Shown here piece by piece: positions 54,501 through 62,884 of a stretch of DNA of 64,000 bases. The stretch spans positions 1-64,000 of the forward strand of contig JAQGPJ010000021.1 of assembly GCA_028293125.1 (NCBI GenBank), read 5' to 3'. The notes under the pieces are model-generated. The model was not told the DNA's origin, searched no databases, and saw nothing but the letters and a program-made list of their open reading frames with translations. Positions within the stretch are counted from its first letter, which is position 1, and every line of letters begins with the position of its first letter. Source of the stretch: Verrucomicrobiales bacterium. GTDB taxonomy: Bacteria; Verrucomicrobiota; Verrucomicrobiia; Verrucomicrobiales; V1-33. Position numbers and translations under genes: made by a program.

Positions 54501-56042
54501 CCCGCTTTTCAAGGACGCCCCTTTGGCAGGCCCGGGGGACTCAGGCGCAGGGGTTGCGGCGGGGGCAGCCGCCGCCGCTTCACGTTTCACCGTGATCTGC
54601 TCCGTCGCGAAATCCCCCACCGTGCGGGTCAGCTTCAGCTCATCCCCCGACAGCGTGCCTGTATAGGTGACGCGTATTTGATTTCCGCCAAAGTCCAGTA
54701 TCTCGACGAAGGAGACTTTGTCGCCGTCCATTCTGCCCTCCTTCAGCTCCACCACGCGTTTTTCCCCGCGCGCTTCCGCGTCCGCTTTTCCGGAGATCTT
54801 TTCGCCGTCCAACTGGAAATGGAACGAATATTTCTGCACTCCGATCAGGGAGTCGAACTCCGTATTCCAAGTGCCGCTCAGTCTGCCGGGTTCCTTCACC
54901 ATCACGGCGGGCTGGAACAGAAGGGGAGCCAATTCCTTAAGGCTGCGCCGCCAGGATTGCCACTCATGGGCCGTGTCTGGAGAGACATAAAAGACGCTGT
55001 GAAGACCCGCTTCCGCCAGCGCCGCCGCTGCCGCCCGGGGATCACCCCCACGGCGCGGTTGCTGCCCGTCACCGATTTCACGGCTGCCGTAGCTGACAAA
55101 CACCAGCCGGTTTTTCTGCTTGAAGGCGGTCATGTCCGCAATGTCTCCCGGACTGATGCTTCCGCCGCTGAAGAGGCCGATATGGGAGAATTTATCAGGA
55201 TTCCCCAGCGTGATTGTCTTTGTTTCCATACCGCCCATCGACAGGCCCGCCATCGCGCGGTTCGGCTGGTCGCTGAGCGTGCGGAAATGGGCGTCAATAT
55301 AGGGAACCAGCTCGTCCAGAAGGACGGTTTGGAAGGGCTCGATTTTGAACTCCCTCATTCCACCGAAGCGGATTTCATTGGTCATGCCATACGTCATGAC
55401 GATGAGGAACGGTTTCGTTTTGCCCTCCGCCAGAAGGTTGTCCATGATCTGCCCGGCGCAGCCCTGGTTGCTCCATCCGTATTCATTCTCCCCGTATCCA
55501 TGCTGAAGATAAAGCACGGGATAGCGCTGATCCGCTGCCTGATCATACCCGGGAGGGGTATAGACAAAAGCGCGGCGCTCGGATCCGGTGCTTTCCGAGT
55601 GAAAGTAAATCTCCCGCATCTGACCGTGAGGCACCTTTTTCAGCGCGTAGAAATCCTGATCCTTCGCCGGGATCTCAATGCCGCTGCCCCATCGTCCGGC
55701 ACCGAAAAAATACCGGCTGTCAGGATCCGGAACCTCGGCTCCGTCGATCTTGATGGTGTAGTAGTGGAATCCCTCATCCAGCTTCCTTGTGTAGCCGGTC
55801 CACGCCCCGTCCTCCCCTTTTATAAAAGGACTGCTGTCCTTGAAGCTCACGGACACGCTTTGCGCCTGGGGAGCCATGATGCGGAACCGGGCGCGCCCTT
55901 CAGAGTTGAATTGCGGGAAGGGCCGGCCCTGCTGATTGGTGGGGGCGGGTTTCCAGTCGTCGATCGGCGATATGTCCTGGGCCGCGGCCAGTTGGCAGCA
56001 CAGAACCGATGGAATCATTAGGAATGGCAGCTTTTGTATCAT
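51555..56042 (-). CDS. CE1 esterase fused to PVC-type dehydrogenase and cytochrome c
   Basis: 1,495 residues. Order: signal peptide (1-22); E-set/CBM48-like domain (40-125; ARFRIMAPQAQSVSVSFKDS); CE1 esterase (135-380; Ser268 in AMAGLSMGGMETK, His359 in SPDTAHEWQSW); a small beta domain (388-490); a ThuA-like flavodoxin segment (510-610; IRVLFLGSEESQGRAHCHTI); the PVC-type dehydrogenase beta propeller (660-1065; LRLELFAAEPDISKPIAMAW, RCWVAETSDYPHGV, DTDGDGRADKFTIFAD); HEAT-like repeats (1075-1240); a CBM-like sandwich (1250-1390); and a cytochrome c domain with CVNCH (about residue 1420). This couples deacylation and a sugar-type dehydrogenase with haem electron transfer in one exported chain. 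Fusion confirmed by one uninterrupted frame; substrate inferred from the locus. Confidence 0.9.
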   Translation of the reverse strand: MIQKLPFLMIPSVLCCQLAAAQDISPIDDWKPAPTNQQGRPFPQFNSEGRARFRIMAPQAQSVSVSFKDSSPFIKGEDGAWTGYTRKLDEGFHYYTIKIDGAEVPDPDSRYFFGAGRWGSGIEIPAKDQDFYALKKVPHGQMREIYFHSESTGSERRAFVYTPPGYDQAADQRYPVLYLQHGYGENEYGWSNQGCAGQIMDNLLAEGKTKPFLIVMTYGMTNEIRFGGMREFKIEPFQTVLLDELVPYIDAHFRTLSDQPNRAMAGLSMGGMETKTITLGNPDKFSHIGLFSGGSISPGDIADMTAFKQKNRLVFVSYGSREIGDGQQPRRGGDPRAAAAALAEAGLHSVFYVSPDTAHEWQSWRRSLKELAPLLFQPAVMVKEPGRLSGTWNTEFDSLIGVQKYSFHFQLDGEKISGKADAEARGEKRVVELKEGRMDGDKVSFVEILDFGGNQIRVTYTGTLSGDELKLTRTVGDFATEQITVKREAAAAAPAATPAPESPGPAKGASLKSGAPASGAIRVLFLGSEESQGRAHCHTIMRDLGREGLWFDYTADPALVTPEWVAEFDAVLLDAPAAGFPTLAGVAASKIVTVDFATAGGNPAPGAFLKPLKEKLLTAAGAQRRAEWEQFLKSLEPEERSVNGNVANYERRPQALTFQQPMSVKASLARTQAAPDLRLELFAAEPDISKPIAMAWDARGRCWVAETSDYPHGVVPGGEGNDRIKICEDTDGDGRADKFTIFADHLNIPTSLTFANGGVIVSQPPRLLFLKDNDGDDKADVRKDVMTGWGIGDTHAQANNLHYGIDNWFYGCVGYSGFDGRVGGEPKKFAQGTYRFKADGSALEFLHQFTNNSWGQSANAAGDQFGGTANGAPLFYGGIPATHVPADMRVMTAKKINTEEKVHTITPNFRQVDVLGGYTAAAGSNFIESAKLPPRLQGKVMVCEPTMKVITLMDVKPDGAGAVAGDAFNLVASTDEWMSPVFADVGPDGAVWFADWQNFIIQHNPTPSERNGGYNAKTGPGGAHENELRDHSRGRIYRVVWSQAKEPAALQKLDPADPAQLTAALNSDIQERRLSAQRLLIEGKHTAAIAGLKKLVQANDGAVGALHALWTLQGLNALDETMFNAALFARDARLRRNAVRALPADAAGQKLYFGSGIVSDPDPVTRLAALLKLSEFPTTPEIQTLVKKLAVNDANRKDEWLHEAARILMRRHKAEAYKEGPNLLPADGFEVTGADGLPEGWKPRGGFGRAGFGPPGAEAPPAKWTVIEAAGSVHGGTRALSCKAEGMGGSILNAEVDLKPQTEYRLSGWVKVSNFGNAGFPGRGVTLSIGAAGAPRGNPGSRVETERFLRNVDWTYVETTYSTGSNPKAAILISHRGQGESFFDDVKLCELVPETETESVTAGVVQRGEDIFWKHPVAACVNCHALAGKGSTVGPALDGIANRKDAPYLLESLTDPNARLADGYTATPISPMPPMRLILKPQEFEDVIAFLKSLK

Positions 56043-56105
56043 GGTGGTTGGTGCAGTGGAGGAGGATGGGGATGGGGATGGGGAGCGTCTGCCTGACGGG
56101 GTTTC

Positions 56106-57749
56106 CTACCGTTGTCCGGCCCCGGGTTCAGGCTGTTGCCTGCCGCTGTCGCGGAGAGCCCTGACTTCATCAGCCGTCAGGGCGCGGTTAAAGAGGCAGA
56201 ATTCGTCCATGGCTCCGCTGAAATTCCGAATCAGAGCGGGATCATTTTGGGTGAAACCATCCGCGTTCCAGTTTCCCAGTTCCGCGATGCCCACGCGGAA
56301 AGGAGGCCGGATTCTCAGGGTCCTGCCGGCCACGGGCCGCCCGTTGAGGTAATGCGTCACCCGTTTGGCATTCCCGTCGAGAACCACCGCAAGGTGGATC
56401 CACCTTCCGAACTGATCCAGCGGCAGCACCGAAGGGCTGGCCACGATCTGGTAGTTGTCCGGCGGGCCGATGATGGTCAAGCCCAGAACCCCATCCTTCC
56501 GGATGAGCCAGTGCACCGTTCCGGGACTGAAGCCGTCACACATGAATAAGGAGTTGAACTCCCGGTCCAGCCCTTGGATCCGGACCCACGCCGCCAGCGT
56601 CATGGAGTTGAATTCACCCGGAACGCGCAGGCGGATGCGGTCGCTCACCCCCCGGAACTCCAGCGCCGGTTTTTTTGGCCAGCGGCCTTCCGTGGATTGG
56701 CAGCCCACGATGGTGCCGCTGGGCTCCGCTGTGCTGGCGCGGCTCGTGTTTGGCAGAAGCCAGTCCGGAGGGGCAGCCTGTTCAAAATCAAAATGCACCA
56801 GCAGGGATGGATCCCGGTTCAGTTCCTGACTGGCTTCACGCCATTGGGCGTACCGCGAAAAGTCGGAATCCACCGCTTTGGCCTGCAGATCGAACAGGGA
56901 GGCGAATCCCGTCCGGTTGGCCGTGATCAGGACAGGCGGATTGGCATGATCCGCCGCCGCACCCGATCCCTCATCGAGTTTCAGTTTGGGGGAAGCCATG
57001 GCCGGCTGGATCTCAATGCTTCCTTTGAAGACATGCACCTCTGCTCGCAGCGCACTCACATCGACCCCGAACTGGGTGCCTAAATCCGTGATGTCCATCC
57101 AGGGAGTGCGCAGTCTGAATCCGATGGCCTGCGTGGGCACCTCCGCCATGAATCTCCCTGTGCGGCAGATGACCTCCCCCGGGGATATGAGCTGAAATTC
57201 CGCAGGCCCCTCCATCACTACCCGGGCACCGCTGTAAAAGACCACCTGTGCCAAACCCGAGTCCAGCCGCAGCCAACCCGGCTCAAGAGGTGACCCCGGT
57301 TCCAAGGGTTGGCTTCCGGGAGTCCAGCGCGCCTTGACCACCCGGTTCAGAACCGCCACCGCCTGGCTTGTCGCTCCCTTGCGCTCATCCTTCCGCCCTC
57401 CGTTCCACCCCCACCAGCCTGCGGCCAATACAGCAAGGCAGGCAGCGGCGGCAACTACGGTCCAGTTCGGAAGGCGGCTTCGCTGGCTCACCGGGAGGGC
57501 ACTGGGAAGGGTGGGGCCTGGATCAGGGGTGGCTGTGGACCCCTCCGCTCCGCGGGCCCCCGTGATGAAGGGCTCGCGCTGCCCGGCCAGCCGCGAATGC
57601 AATTCAATCCGCAGAATATATTCATCGCGGGCGGCGGGGTTTTGCCGAAGCAGTGCGTTGAGAGCCTGAGCCTGGTCCGCGGAAACCAACCCGTGACAGA
57701 CAGCGGCCACCGCATCGTCAAACTCAGATGAGGGAAAGGCTAGCGGCAC
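56106..57749 (-). CDS. FecR-LamG anti-sigma-like membrane sensor
   Basis: 547 residues. The N-terminal 60 residues (CHGLVSADQAQALNALLRQN, ILRIELHSRLAGQ) are a short cytoplasmic anti-sigma-like helix region. One membrane segment follows at about 94-112 (WTVVAAAACLAVLAAGWWGW). A FecR domain (WLRLDSGLAQVVFYSGARVV, FRLRTPWMDITDLGTQFGVD) comes next, and a C-terminal LamG/concanavalin-like domain (330-530; SMTLAAWVRIQGLDREFNSL, GRWIHLAVVLDGNAKRVTHY, FSGAMDEFCLFNRAL) that could bind glycan outside. Its ATG lies 10 bases inside the sigma gene, so the two are translationally coupled. It should hold the ECF factor until a signal is sensed; this is the known FecR logic and an inference for this protein. 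Confidence 0.85.
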   Translation of the reverse strand: MPLAFPSSEFDDAVAAVCHGLVSADQAQALNALLRQNPAARDEYILRIELHSRLAGQREPFITGARGAEGSTATPDPGPTLPSALPVSQRSRLPNWTVVAAAACLAVLAAGWWGWNGGRKDERKGATSQAVAVLNRVVKARWTPGSQPLEPGSPLEPGWLRLDSGLAQVVFYSGARVVMEGPAEFQLISPGEVICRTGRFMAEVPTQAIGFRLRTPWMDITDLGTQFGVDVSALRAEVHVFKGSIEIQPAMASPKLKLDEGSGAAADHANPPVLITANRTGFASLFDLQAKAVDSDFSRYAQWREASQELNRDPSLLVHFDFEQAAPPDWLLPNTSRASTAEPSGTIVGCQSTEGRWPKKPALEFRGVSDRIRLRVPGEFNSMTLAAWVRIQGLDREFNSLFMCDGFSPGTVHWLIRKDGVLGLTIIGPPDNYQIVASPSVLPLDQFGRWIHLAVVLDGNAKRVTHYLNGRPVAGRTLRIRPPFRVGIAELGNWNADGFTQNDPALIRNFSGAMDEFCLFNRALTADEVRALRDSGRQQPEPGAGQR

Positions 57750-58279
57750 GGGGTGATGCCCTCCGGCTTGATGGCCTCCTCGATGCAGCTCTGCAGGGCT
57801 CCCCGCACGCGCTGCAGCGTTTTGTAGGTGGCCGCCACCGTGCGGCTGAACTCCGCGGCCAGTTTCTCAATTCCGTCCCGGCGGTAGTAATACCCCTCGA
57901 CCAACGACCGCTGATCCTCCGGCAGTTTGCCCAGGCATCCCGCCAAATGGCTCAGCCGCAGATCAAGCTCCGGCCTCAGATCCTCACGCCGCTGCGCCAA
58001 TTCCTCGGCGAGTCCGTTATCAAGCAGGATTTTCCAGCGGTGCCGCCGTTCCAGCCATTGCCGTGTCTTGTTCAACGCGAAGCGGCACGCCCACGGGGTG
58101 AATGGCAGCCCCGGGTTGTAGGAATCAAACTTCTCCCATAACACGAGCGCTGTCTCCTGGACAATGTCCTCCGCGTCCGATACAAAAGGAACCAGCGCGG
58201 CCACGTAACGGAAGATCTCCCGCTCACTGCGGAGAAACAGGGAGAGAAACTGCTCCTGGGAGGCGGATAGGTCCTTCAT
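57740..58279 (-). CDS. ECF sigma factor, Rhodopirellula/Verrucomicrobium type
   Basis: 179 residues from ATG 58279 (MKDLSASQEQFLSLFLRSER); 58 further codons upstream are open but read as leader. Region 2 is ALVPFVSDAEDIVQETALVL then WEKFDSYNPGLPFTPWACRF, the latter phrase typical of the large planctomycete/verrucomicrobial ECF family. Region 4 is CLGKLPEDQRSLVEGYYYRR then IEKLAAEFSRTVAATYKTLQ. It overlaps the FecR-LamG gene by 10 nt and heads the minus-strand carbohydrate genes, so it most likely drives them or a wider polysaccharide regulon. Its own promoter motif cannot be identified from this window. Confidence 0.92.
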   Translation of the reverse strand: MKDLSASQEQFLSLFLRSEREIFRYVAALVPFVSDAEDIVQETALVLWEKFDSYNPGLPFTPWACRFALNKTRQWLERRHRWKILLDNGLAEELAQRREDLRPELDLRLSHLAGCLGKLPEDQRSLVEGYYYRRDGIEKLAAEFSRTVAATYKTLQRVRGALQSCIEEAIKPEGITPCR

Positions 58280-58666
58280 GGGCAACTCTGGTGGGCATCT
58301 ACTGCAAACACACTGATTACTTCCGGCGGAAACCCCGGCTTGGACAATTTTTCGGCACTTTTTTGCGCTCGGGCTGTCTTCTCCCGCCTGCAAACCTAAA
58401 ATGCGGAGTAGGACCGTCGTGGGATGGGAGGTGCCCCTATGCCTTGTTTCCACACCGCCTGCCGCACCGCTTCATGGCAGGCCCCCCCGCTTCCCACCCG
58501 TATGGTTCCGGTCCGCTGGTGATGGCGCTGAAAGGATGAAACGCTTTTCCCGCGCTCCAAATCCGGAAGGAGGCTTGGGATGCGGCGTATCCTGATCGTG
58601 GGATTAAGATTGAATCAGGCGCGTCCCGGAAATTTTCCAGCCCTGCCCCACGCACCCTTTCACCCC
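58280..58666. other. Divergent promoter region between ECF/FecR and DUF1549 genes
   Basis: About 390 bases separate two divergent start codons (58279 minus, 58667 plus). No open frame here is convincing. The arrangement suggests shared control of the sigma/xylan operon and the DUF1549/DUF1501 pair, but I cannot pick out a repeated promoter motif. Confidence 0.4.
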
Positions 58667-61453
58667 ATGAACAGCGTCCCGTCCATGAAACCGGCAGCAC
58701 AGCATGCGGGAATCCGGGCGGCAGTGCTGGTTTTTGTGGCTGCAGCGGGGTTTTCCAAGCTCGGGGCAGCCGAAACTCCGGAGCCATCCGGCCAGCCGCG
58801 GCACCAGGGGCCGGAGGTATCCGCCGAAAGCCCGCCCGCGCCATGGTGGTCGCTGGCTCTATTGGTGAGGCCTGCGGTGCCAGGAACCGGGGAGGAAAAC
58901 CCGATCGACGCCTTTGTCCGCGAAAAGCTGGCGGCGAATCACCTTGAGCCCTCGCCTGAGGCCGATCGGCGGACGCTGATCCGGCGGCTGAGTTATGACC
59001 TGACCGGGCTGCCGCTCACTCCGGAGGAGATGGCGGCATTCATAGAGGATGACGATCCGCAGGCTTACGAAAAGCTGGTGGACCGGCTGCTGGCCAGTCC
59101 CCGTCACGGGGAGCATTGGGCGCGGCACTGGCTGGATGTGGCCAGCTACGCCGACACCCACGGCAATGACCACGACTTCATCCGCCCCCACGCGTGGCCT
59201 TGGCGCGACTGGGTCATCCGCGCCTTCAATGAGGACAAACCCTATGCCCGGTTTGTGCAGGAGCAGGTGGCCGGGGACGCGCTGTTCCCGGATGACCCGC
59301 AGGCCACGGTGGCGCTGGGCTTCCTGGCCGCGGGTCCGTGGGACCACACGCTGATGGTCACGGTGCGGGAGGACACGGTGGATCACCGGATGGCGCAGAA
59401 TCTGGACCGCGACGCCATGGTGACCGCCACCATGGGCACCTTCCAGAGCCTGACCGTGCAGTGCGCCCGATGCCACAATCATAAGTTCGACCCCGTCAGC
59501 CAGCGGGAGTATTATGCCCTTCAAGCCGTCTTCGCCGGGGTGGACCGGGCCGACCGTCCGTTCGATGAGAATCCCTCCATTCACGTCAGTCGCCGGCATC
59601 TGCTGGCAGAGCAGAAAAAGCTGAAGCAGCCGGACGAAGCCTTTCTGACCCGTCTGGAATCGCTTGAAATCACCCGGAAGGTCACCGCCTGGGAGGAGGC
59701 TTGGAAACAGCGGGAAAAGGCATGGCAGCCGCTCAGCGCGGTCAGCGTGGTGTCCACCGGCGGGGCCACCCTGACCAGACAGGAAGATGGATCGTGGCTG
59801 GCCGGCGGCACGCGTCCGGACCGGGATACCTACATCCTCACCGCCCGCCGCCCGGCGGGGAAGCTGGGGGCCCTGCGGCTGGAGGCCATGGCGGATGACC
59901 GCCTGCCCCAGCGGGGTCCGGGCCGGTGGGACAATGGGAATTTCCACCTGTCGGAGTTCCGCGCCTACGCCGCCGCCCCCAGTGCGGGCGAAAGCGCCAA
60001 ACCCCTGCCCATCGCCCGCGCCACCGCCGACCACAACGAGGGTCCTGGCATCTCCGCGGCCCAGGCGGTCGATGGACGCGAGGAGACACAGTGGGGCGTG
60101 CATCCGCGCTATGGCGAACCGCATCAGGCGGTTTTCGAACTGAAGGAGCCGGCGGAGTTTCCGGAGGACACGCTTTTCACTATCGTGATGGACTTCCGCA
60201 GCGGTGCCCCCGGCCACGGCTTGGGCCGGTTTCGCATCAGCGCCGGCAGTGAAGCGGCCACACCCATGCCCACCGCGCTGGATGAAGTGCTGCGCCTGCC
60301 GGCTGACAAACGGTCCCCCGCCCAGCGCCGGGAACTGGCGCTGACGGTGCTGAGAGAGGAGAACCGGCGGGCGCTGGAGGCCCTGCCCCCGCCCCAAATG
60401 GTCTATGCGGTGGCCAGTGATTTCCCGCCGGACGGGGAGAACTTCAAACCCGCGCCGGAGCCCCGCCCCATCCACCTGCTGGCGCGGGGGGAGCTGAGCC
60501 GGCCCGGAGACCTGATCGGTCCGGCGGCGCTGGGCTGCATTCCCGGCATGCCGGCTGATTTGGGAATTACGGATGCCGGTGACGAATCGGCCCGCCGCGC
60601 CGCTCTGGCGCTGTGGCTTACGGACAGCCGGAATGGGCTCACTTGGCGCAGTATTGTGAACCGGGTTTGGCACTGGCACTTCGGGCGCGGACTGTGCGAC
60701 ACGCCCAACGATTTTGGAAAAATGGGCGGCACTCCCTCCAATACCGCCCTGCTCGACTGGCTGGCGGTGTGGTTCCGCGACGATGCCAAAGGATCGCTGA
60801 AAGCCCTGCACCGGCTGATCGTCACCAGCCACGCCTGGCGGCAGAGCTCCCTCGCCTGGCAGGGAGCGGAGACCGATGCCGACAACCGCCTGCTGTGGCG
60901 GCAAAACCGGAACCGGCTTTCCGCCGAGGCGGTGCGCGACACCCTGCTGATGCTGGGCAGGCAACTGGATCTGACTGTGGGCGGCCCGGCGGCGGTGCAG
61001 TTCAACGCCAAAGGCGACGCCACCTTCAACCCCGGCGGAAATCCGCCCTTTGTGGATTATGAGCATTTCAATCCTGATGCCTCGGAGGCCCGCCGCAGGG
61101 CGGTTTACCGCTTCCTGTTCCGCACGGTGCCGGATCCGCTGATGGCGGCGCTGGACAGTCCCGACGGCGGTTCGGTCGCGGCGGTGCGCGGCGTCTCCAC
61201 CACCGCGGTGCAGGCCTTCGCCCTGATGAACAATCCGTTTGTGATCCGGTGGAGCGGCCACATCGCGAGCCGCGTCACGGCGGCGACGGCCGCCACTCCG
61301 GAGGATCAGGTGGAAGCCGCGTTCAAGCTGATCCTCCTGCGCCAGCCCACCGATGCCGAGCGCACGGCCTTCGCCGGCTATCTCCAGCGGCACGGAGCGG
61401 CCAATGCCTGCCAGCTGCTGATCAACAGCAACGAATTCCTCCACCTTGATTGA
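58667..61453 (+). CDS. DUF1549/DUF1553 (PSCyt2-PSD1) protein without N-terminal cytochrome
   Basis: 928 residues from ATG 58667 with an exported N-terminus (AAVLVFVAAAGFSKLGAAE). Domain order: DUF1549 (about 80-290; PIDAFVREKLAANHLEPSPE, LIRRLSYDLTGLPLTPEEMA, RHGEHWARHWLDVASYADTH) including the family C-x-x-C-H in CARCHNHKFDPVSQREYYAL (Cys266-His270); a discoidin-like segment in the middle (430-540; WDNGNFHLSEFRAYA); and DUF1553 (about 600-900; IVNRVWHWHFGRGLCDTPND, LLDWLAVWFRDDAKGSLKAL, PDPLMAALDSPDGGSVAAVR). The separate N-terminal cytochrome (PSCyt1) common in relatives is absent. Such proteins occur almost only in PVC bacteria next to DUF1501 genes; proposed role in glycan oxidation, unproven. 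Confidence 0.92.
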   Translation: MNSVPSMKPAAQHAGIRAAVLVFVAAAGFSKLGAAETPEPSGQPRHQGPEVSAESPPAPWWSLALLVRPAVPGTGEENPIDAFVREKLAANHLEPSPEADRRTLIRRLSYDLTGLPLTPEEMAAFIEDDDPQAYEKLVDRLLASPRHGEHWARHWLDVASYADTHGNDHDFIRPHAWPWRDWVIRAFNEDKPYARFVQEQVAGDALFPDDPQATVALGFLAAGPWDHTLMVTVREDTVDHRMAQNLDRDAMVTATMGTFQSLTVQCARCHNHKFDPVSQREYYALQAVFAGVDRADRPFDENPSIHVSRRHLLAEQKKLKQPDEAFLTRLESLEITRKVTAWEEAWKQREKAWQPLSAVSVVSTGGATLTRQEDGSWLAGGTRPDRDTYILTARRPAGKLGALRLEAMADDRLPQRGPGRWDNGNFHLSEFRAYAAAPSAGESAKPLPIARATADHNEGPGISAAQAVDGREETQWGVHPRYGEPHQAVFELKEPAEFPEDTLFTIVMDFRSGAPGHGLGRFRISAGSEAATPMPTALDEVLRLPADKRSPAQRRELALTVLREENRRALEALPPPQMVYAVASDFPPDGENFKPAPEPRPIHLLARGELSRPGDLIGPAALGCIPGMPADLGITDAGDESARRAALALWLTDSRNGLTWRSIVNRVWHWHFGRGLCDTPNDFGKMGGTPSNTALLDWLAVWFRDDAKGSLKALHRLIVTSHAWRQSSLAWQGAETDADNRLLWRQNRNRLSAEAVRDTLLMLGRQLDLTVGGPAAVQFNAKGDATFNPGGNPPFVDYEHFNPDASEARRRAVYRFLFRTVPDPLMAALDSPDGGSVAAVRGVSTTAVQAFALMNNPFVIRWSGHIASRVTAATAATPEDQVEAAFKLILLRQPTDAERTAFAGYLQRHGAANACQLLINSNEFLHLD

Positions 61454-61468
61454 CTGAAGGACCGACCG

Positions 61469-62884
61469 ATGAACACGCCCCGCCCCCTTCCTCTGACCCG
61501 ACGCGGTTTTCTCGGCAGTCTTTCCGGCGGGCTGGGAGGCATCGCCCTGACCTCCCTGCTGCAGCGGGAGGCGCTGGCCTCCGGGCCACCCATGTTCGCG
61601 CCCAAGGCCAAACGCGTCATCCAGCTCTTCATGAACGGCGGGGCCAGCCAGTGTGATCTCTTCGACTACAAGCCGCAGCTGATCGCCCGGCACGGGCAGA
61701 AGTTCGATCCCGGCGCCGGCCAGCGGGTGGAGGCCAGCATCAGCATTCCCGGCAATGTGATGAAAAGTCCGTTTGAATGGGCGCGGCACGGTCAGTGCGG
61801 GCGGTGGGTCAGCAGCGCGCTGCCGCATCTGGCCCGGCATGTGGACGACATGGCCTTCCTGATGGCCATGCAGTCCAGCTCCAATGTGCACGGCCCGGCG
61901 TCCTATCTCCAAACCAGCGGCTTCTCCCTGCCCGGTTTTCCCTGCGCCGGTGCCTGGGTCTCCCATGCCTTGGGCAGCATGGCGGACAATGTGCCGGCCT
62001 TTGTGGTGTTGCCGGACGCCCGCGGCCTGCCCTACAACGGCCAGAGTGCCTTCACCTCGGGATTCCTCTCGGCGAACCATCAGGGCACGGTCATCAGCGG
62101 CTCGGCCCCGCAGCCCATCACCCACCTGCGGCCGCCCGCGGATGCGCCGGGCATCACCCCGGCCAGCCGCAGTGAGGGCTTGGATCTGCTTAGGGATTTG
62201 AATACGGAACATGCCGCCTGCCGGCATGGGGATTCCCAGCTGACCGCCCGCATCGCCAGCTATGAACTGGCCGCCCGCCTGCAGCTGGCCGCGCCGGAAC
62301 TGCTGGACATTTCCCAGGAAACCGTAGCCACGCAGAACCTCTACGGACTGGATCAGACAGAGACCGCCGACTTCGGACGGCGCTGCCTGCTGGCTCGCCG
62401 CATGATCGAGCGCGGCGTGCGTTTTGTGCAGGTGTGGAGCGGCCACGGTGGCGGAGCCAACAATTGGGACAACCACACCGACATCGCCCGCGAGCTGGGC
62501 GACGCCGCCCTGCGCATGGACCGCCCGGCAGCGGGACTGCTCATGGATCTGAAGGCGCGCGGCCTGCTGGACGACACCCTACTGGTGTGGACCACGGAGT
62601 TCGGCCGCATGCCCTTCAGCCAGGGAGGCGTCGGCCGCGACCACAACGGCGGGACGTTTGTCTCCTGGTTCGCGGGAGCCGGCGTCAAGCCCGGCACCGC
62701 CCACGGCGAAAGCGACGAATGGTCCTGGAAAGCCCGCGAAGGCATCACCACCAACCACGACTTCCACGCCACCCTCCTGCACCTGCTGGGGATCGACCAC
62801 GAAAAACTGACCCTCCGCCACAACGGCATCGACCGCCGGCTGACGGATGTGCATGGGCATGTGATCCGGGAGGTGCTGGTGTGA
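61469..62884 (+). CDS. DUF1501 Tat-exported protein
   Basis: 471 residues, 15 bases after the DUF1549 gene. The leader has the twin-arginine motif LTRRGFLGSLSGGLGGIALT. The body is the alkaline-phosphatase-like DUF1501 fold: KRVIQLFMNGGASQCDLFDY, MAFLMAMQSSSNVHGPASYL, AGAWVSHALGSMADNVPAFV, RRMIERGVRFVQVWSGHGGG (written here across its start), NNWDNHTDIARELGDAALRM and VWTTEFGRMPFSQGGVGRDH, with a C-terminal GIDRRLTDVHGHVIREVL. Length fits the family. Always paired with DUF1549/DUF1553 in PVC genomes, which supports a joint periplasmic complex of unknown substrate. Confidence 0.93.
   Translation: MNTPRPLPLTRRGFLGSLSGGLGGIALTSLLQREALASGPPMFAPKAKRVIQLFMNGGASQCDLFDYKPQLIARHGQKFDPGAGQRVEASISIPGNVMKSPFEWARHGQCGRWVSSALPHLARHVDDMAFLMAMQSSSNVHGPASYLQTSGFSLPGFPCAGAWVSHALGSMADNVPAFVVLPDARGLPYNGQSAFTSGFLSANHQGTVISGSAPQPITHLRPPADAPGITPASRSEGLDLLRDLNTEHAACRHGDSQLTARIASYELAARLQLAAPELLDISQETVATQNLYGLDQTETADFGRRCLLARRMIERGVRFVQVWSGHGGGANNWDNHTDIARELGDAALRMDRPAAGLLMDLKARGLLDDTLLVWTTEFGRMPFSQGGVGRDHNGGTFVSWFAGAGVKPGTAHGESDEWSWKAREGITTNHDFHATLLHLLGIDHEKLTLRHNGIDRRLTDVHGHVIREVLV

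Noticed and set aside
54429-56021. 530-residue plus-strand frame opposite the esterase domain
   Set aside because: Antisense shadow; the minus frame has complete catalytic motifs.
58859-62476. 1,205-residue minus-strand frame opposite the DUF1549/DUF1501 genes
   Set aside because: Spans two well-supported genes on the other strand and has no recognisable domain.
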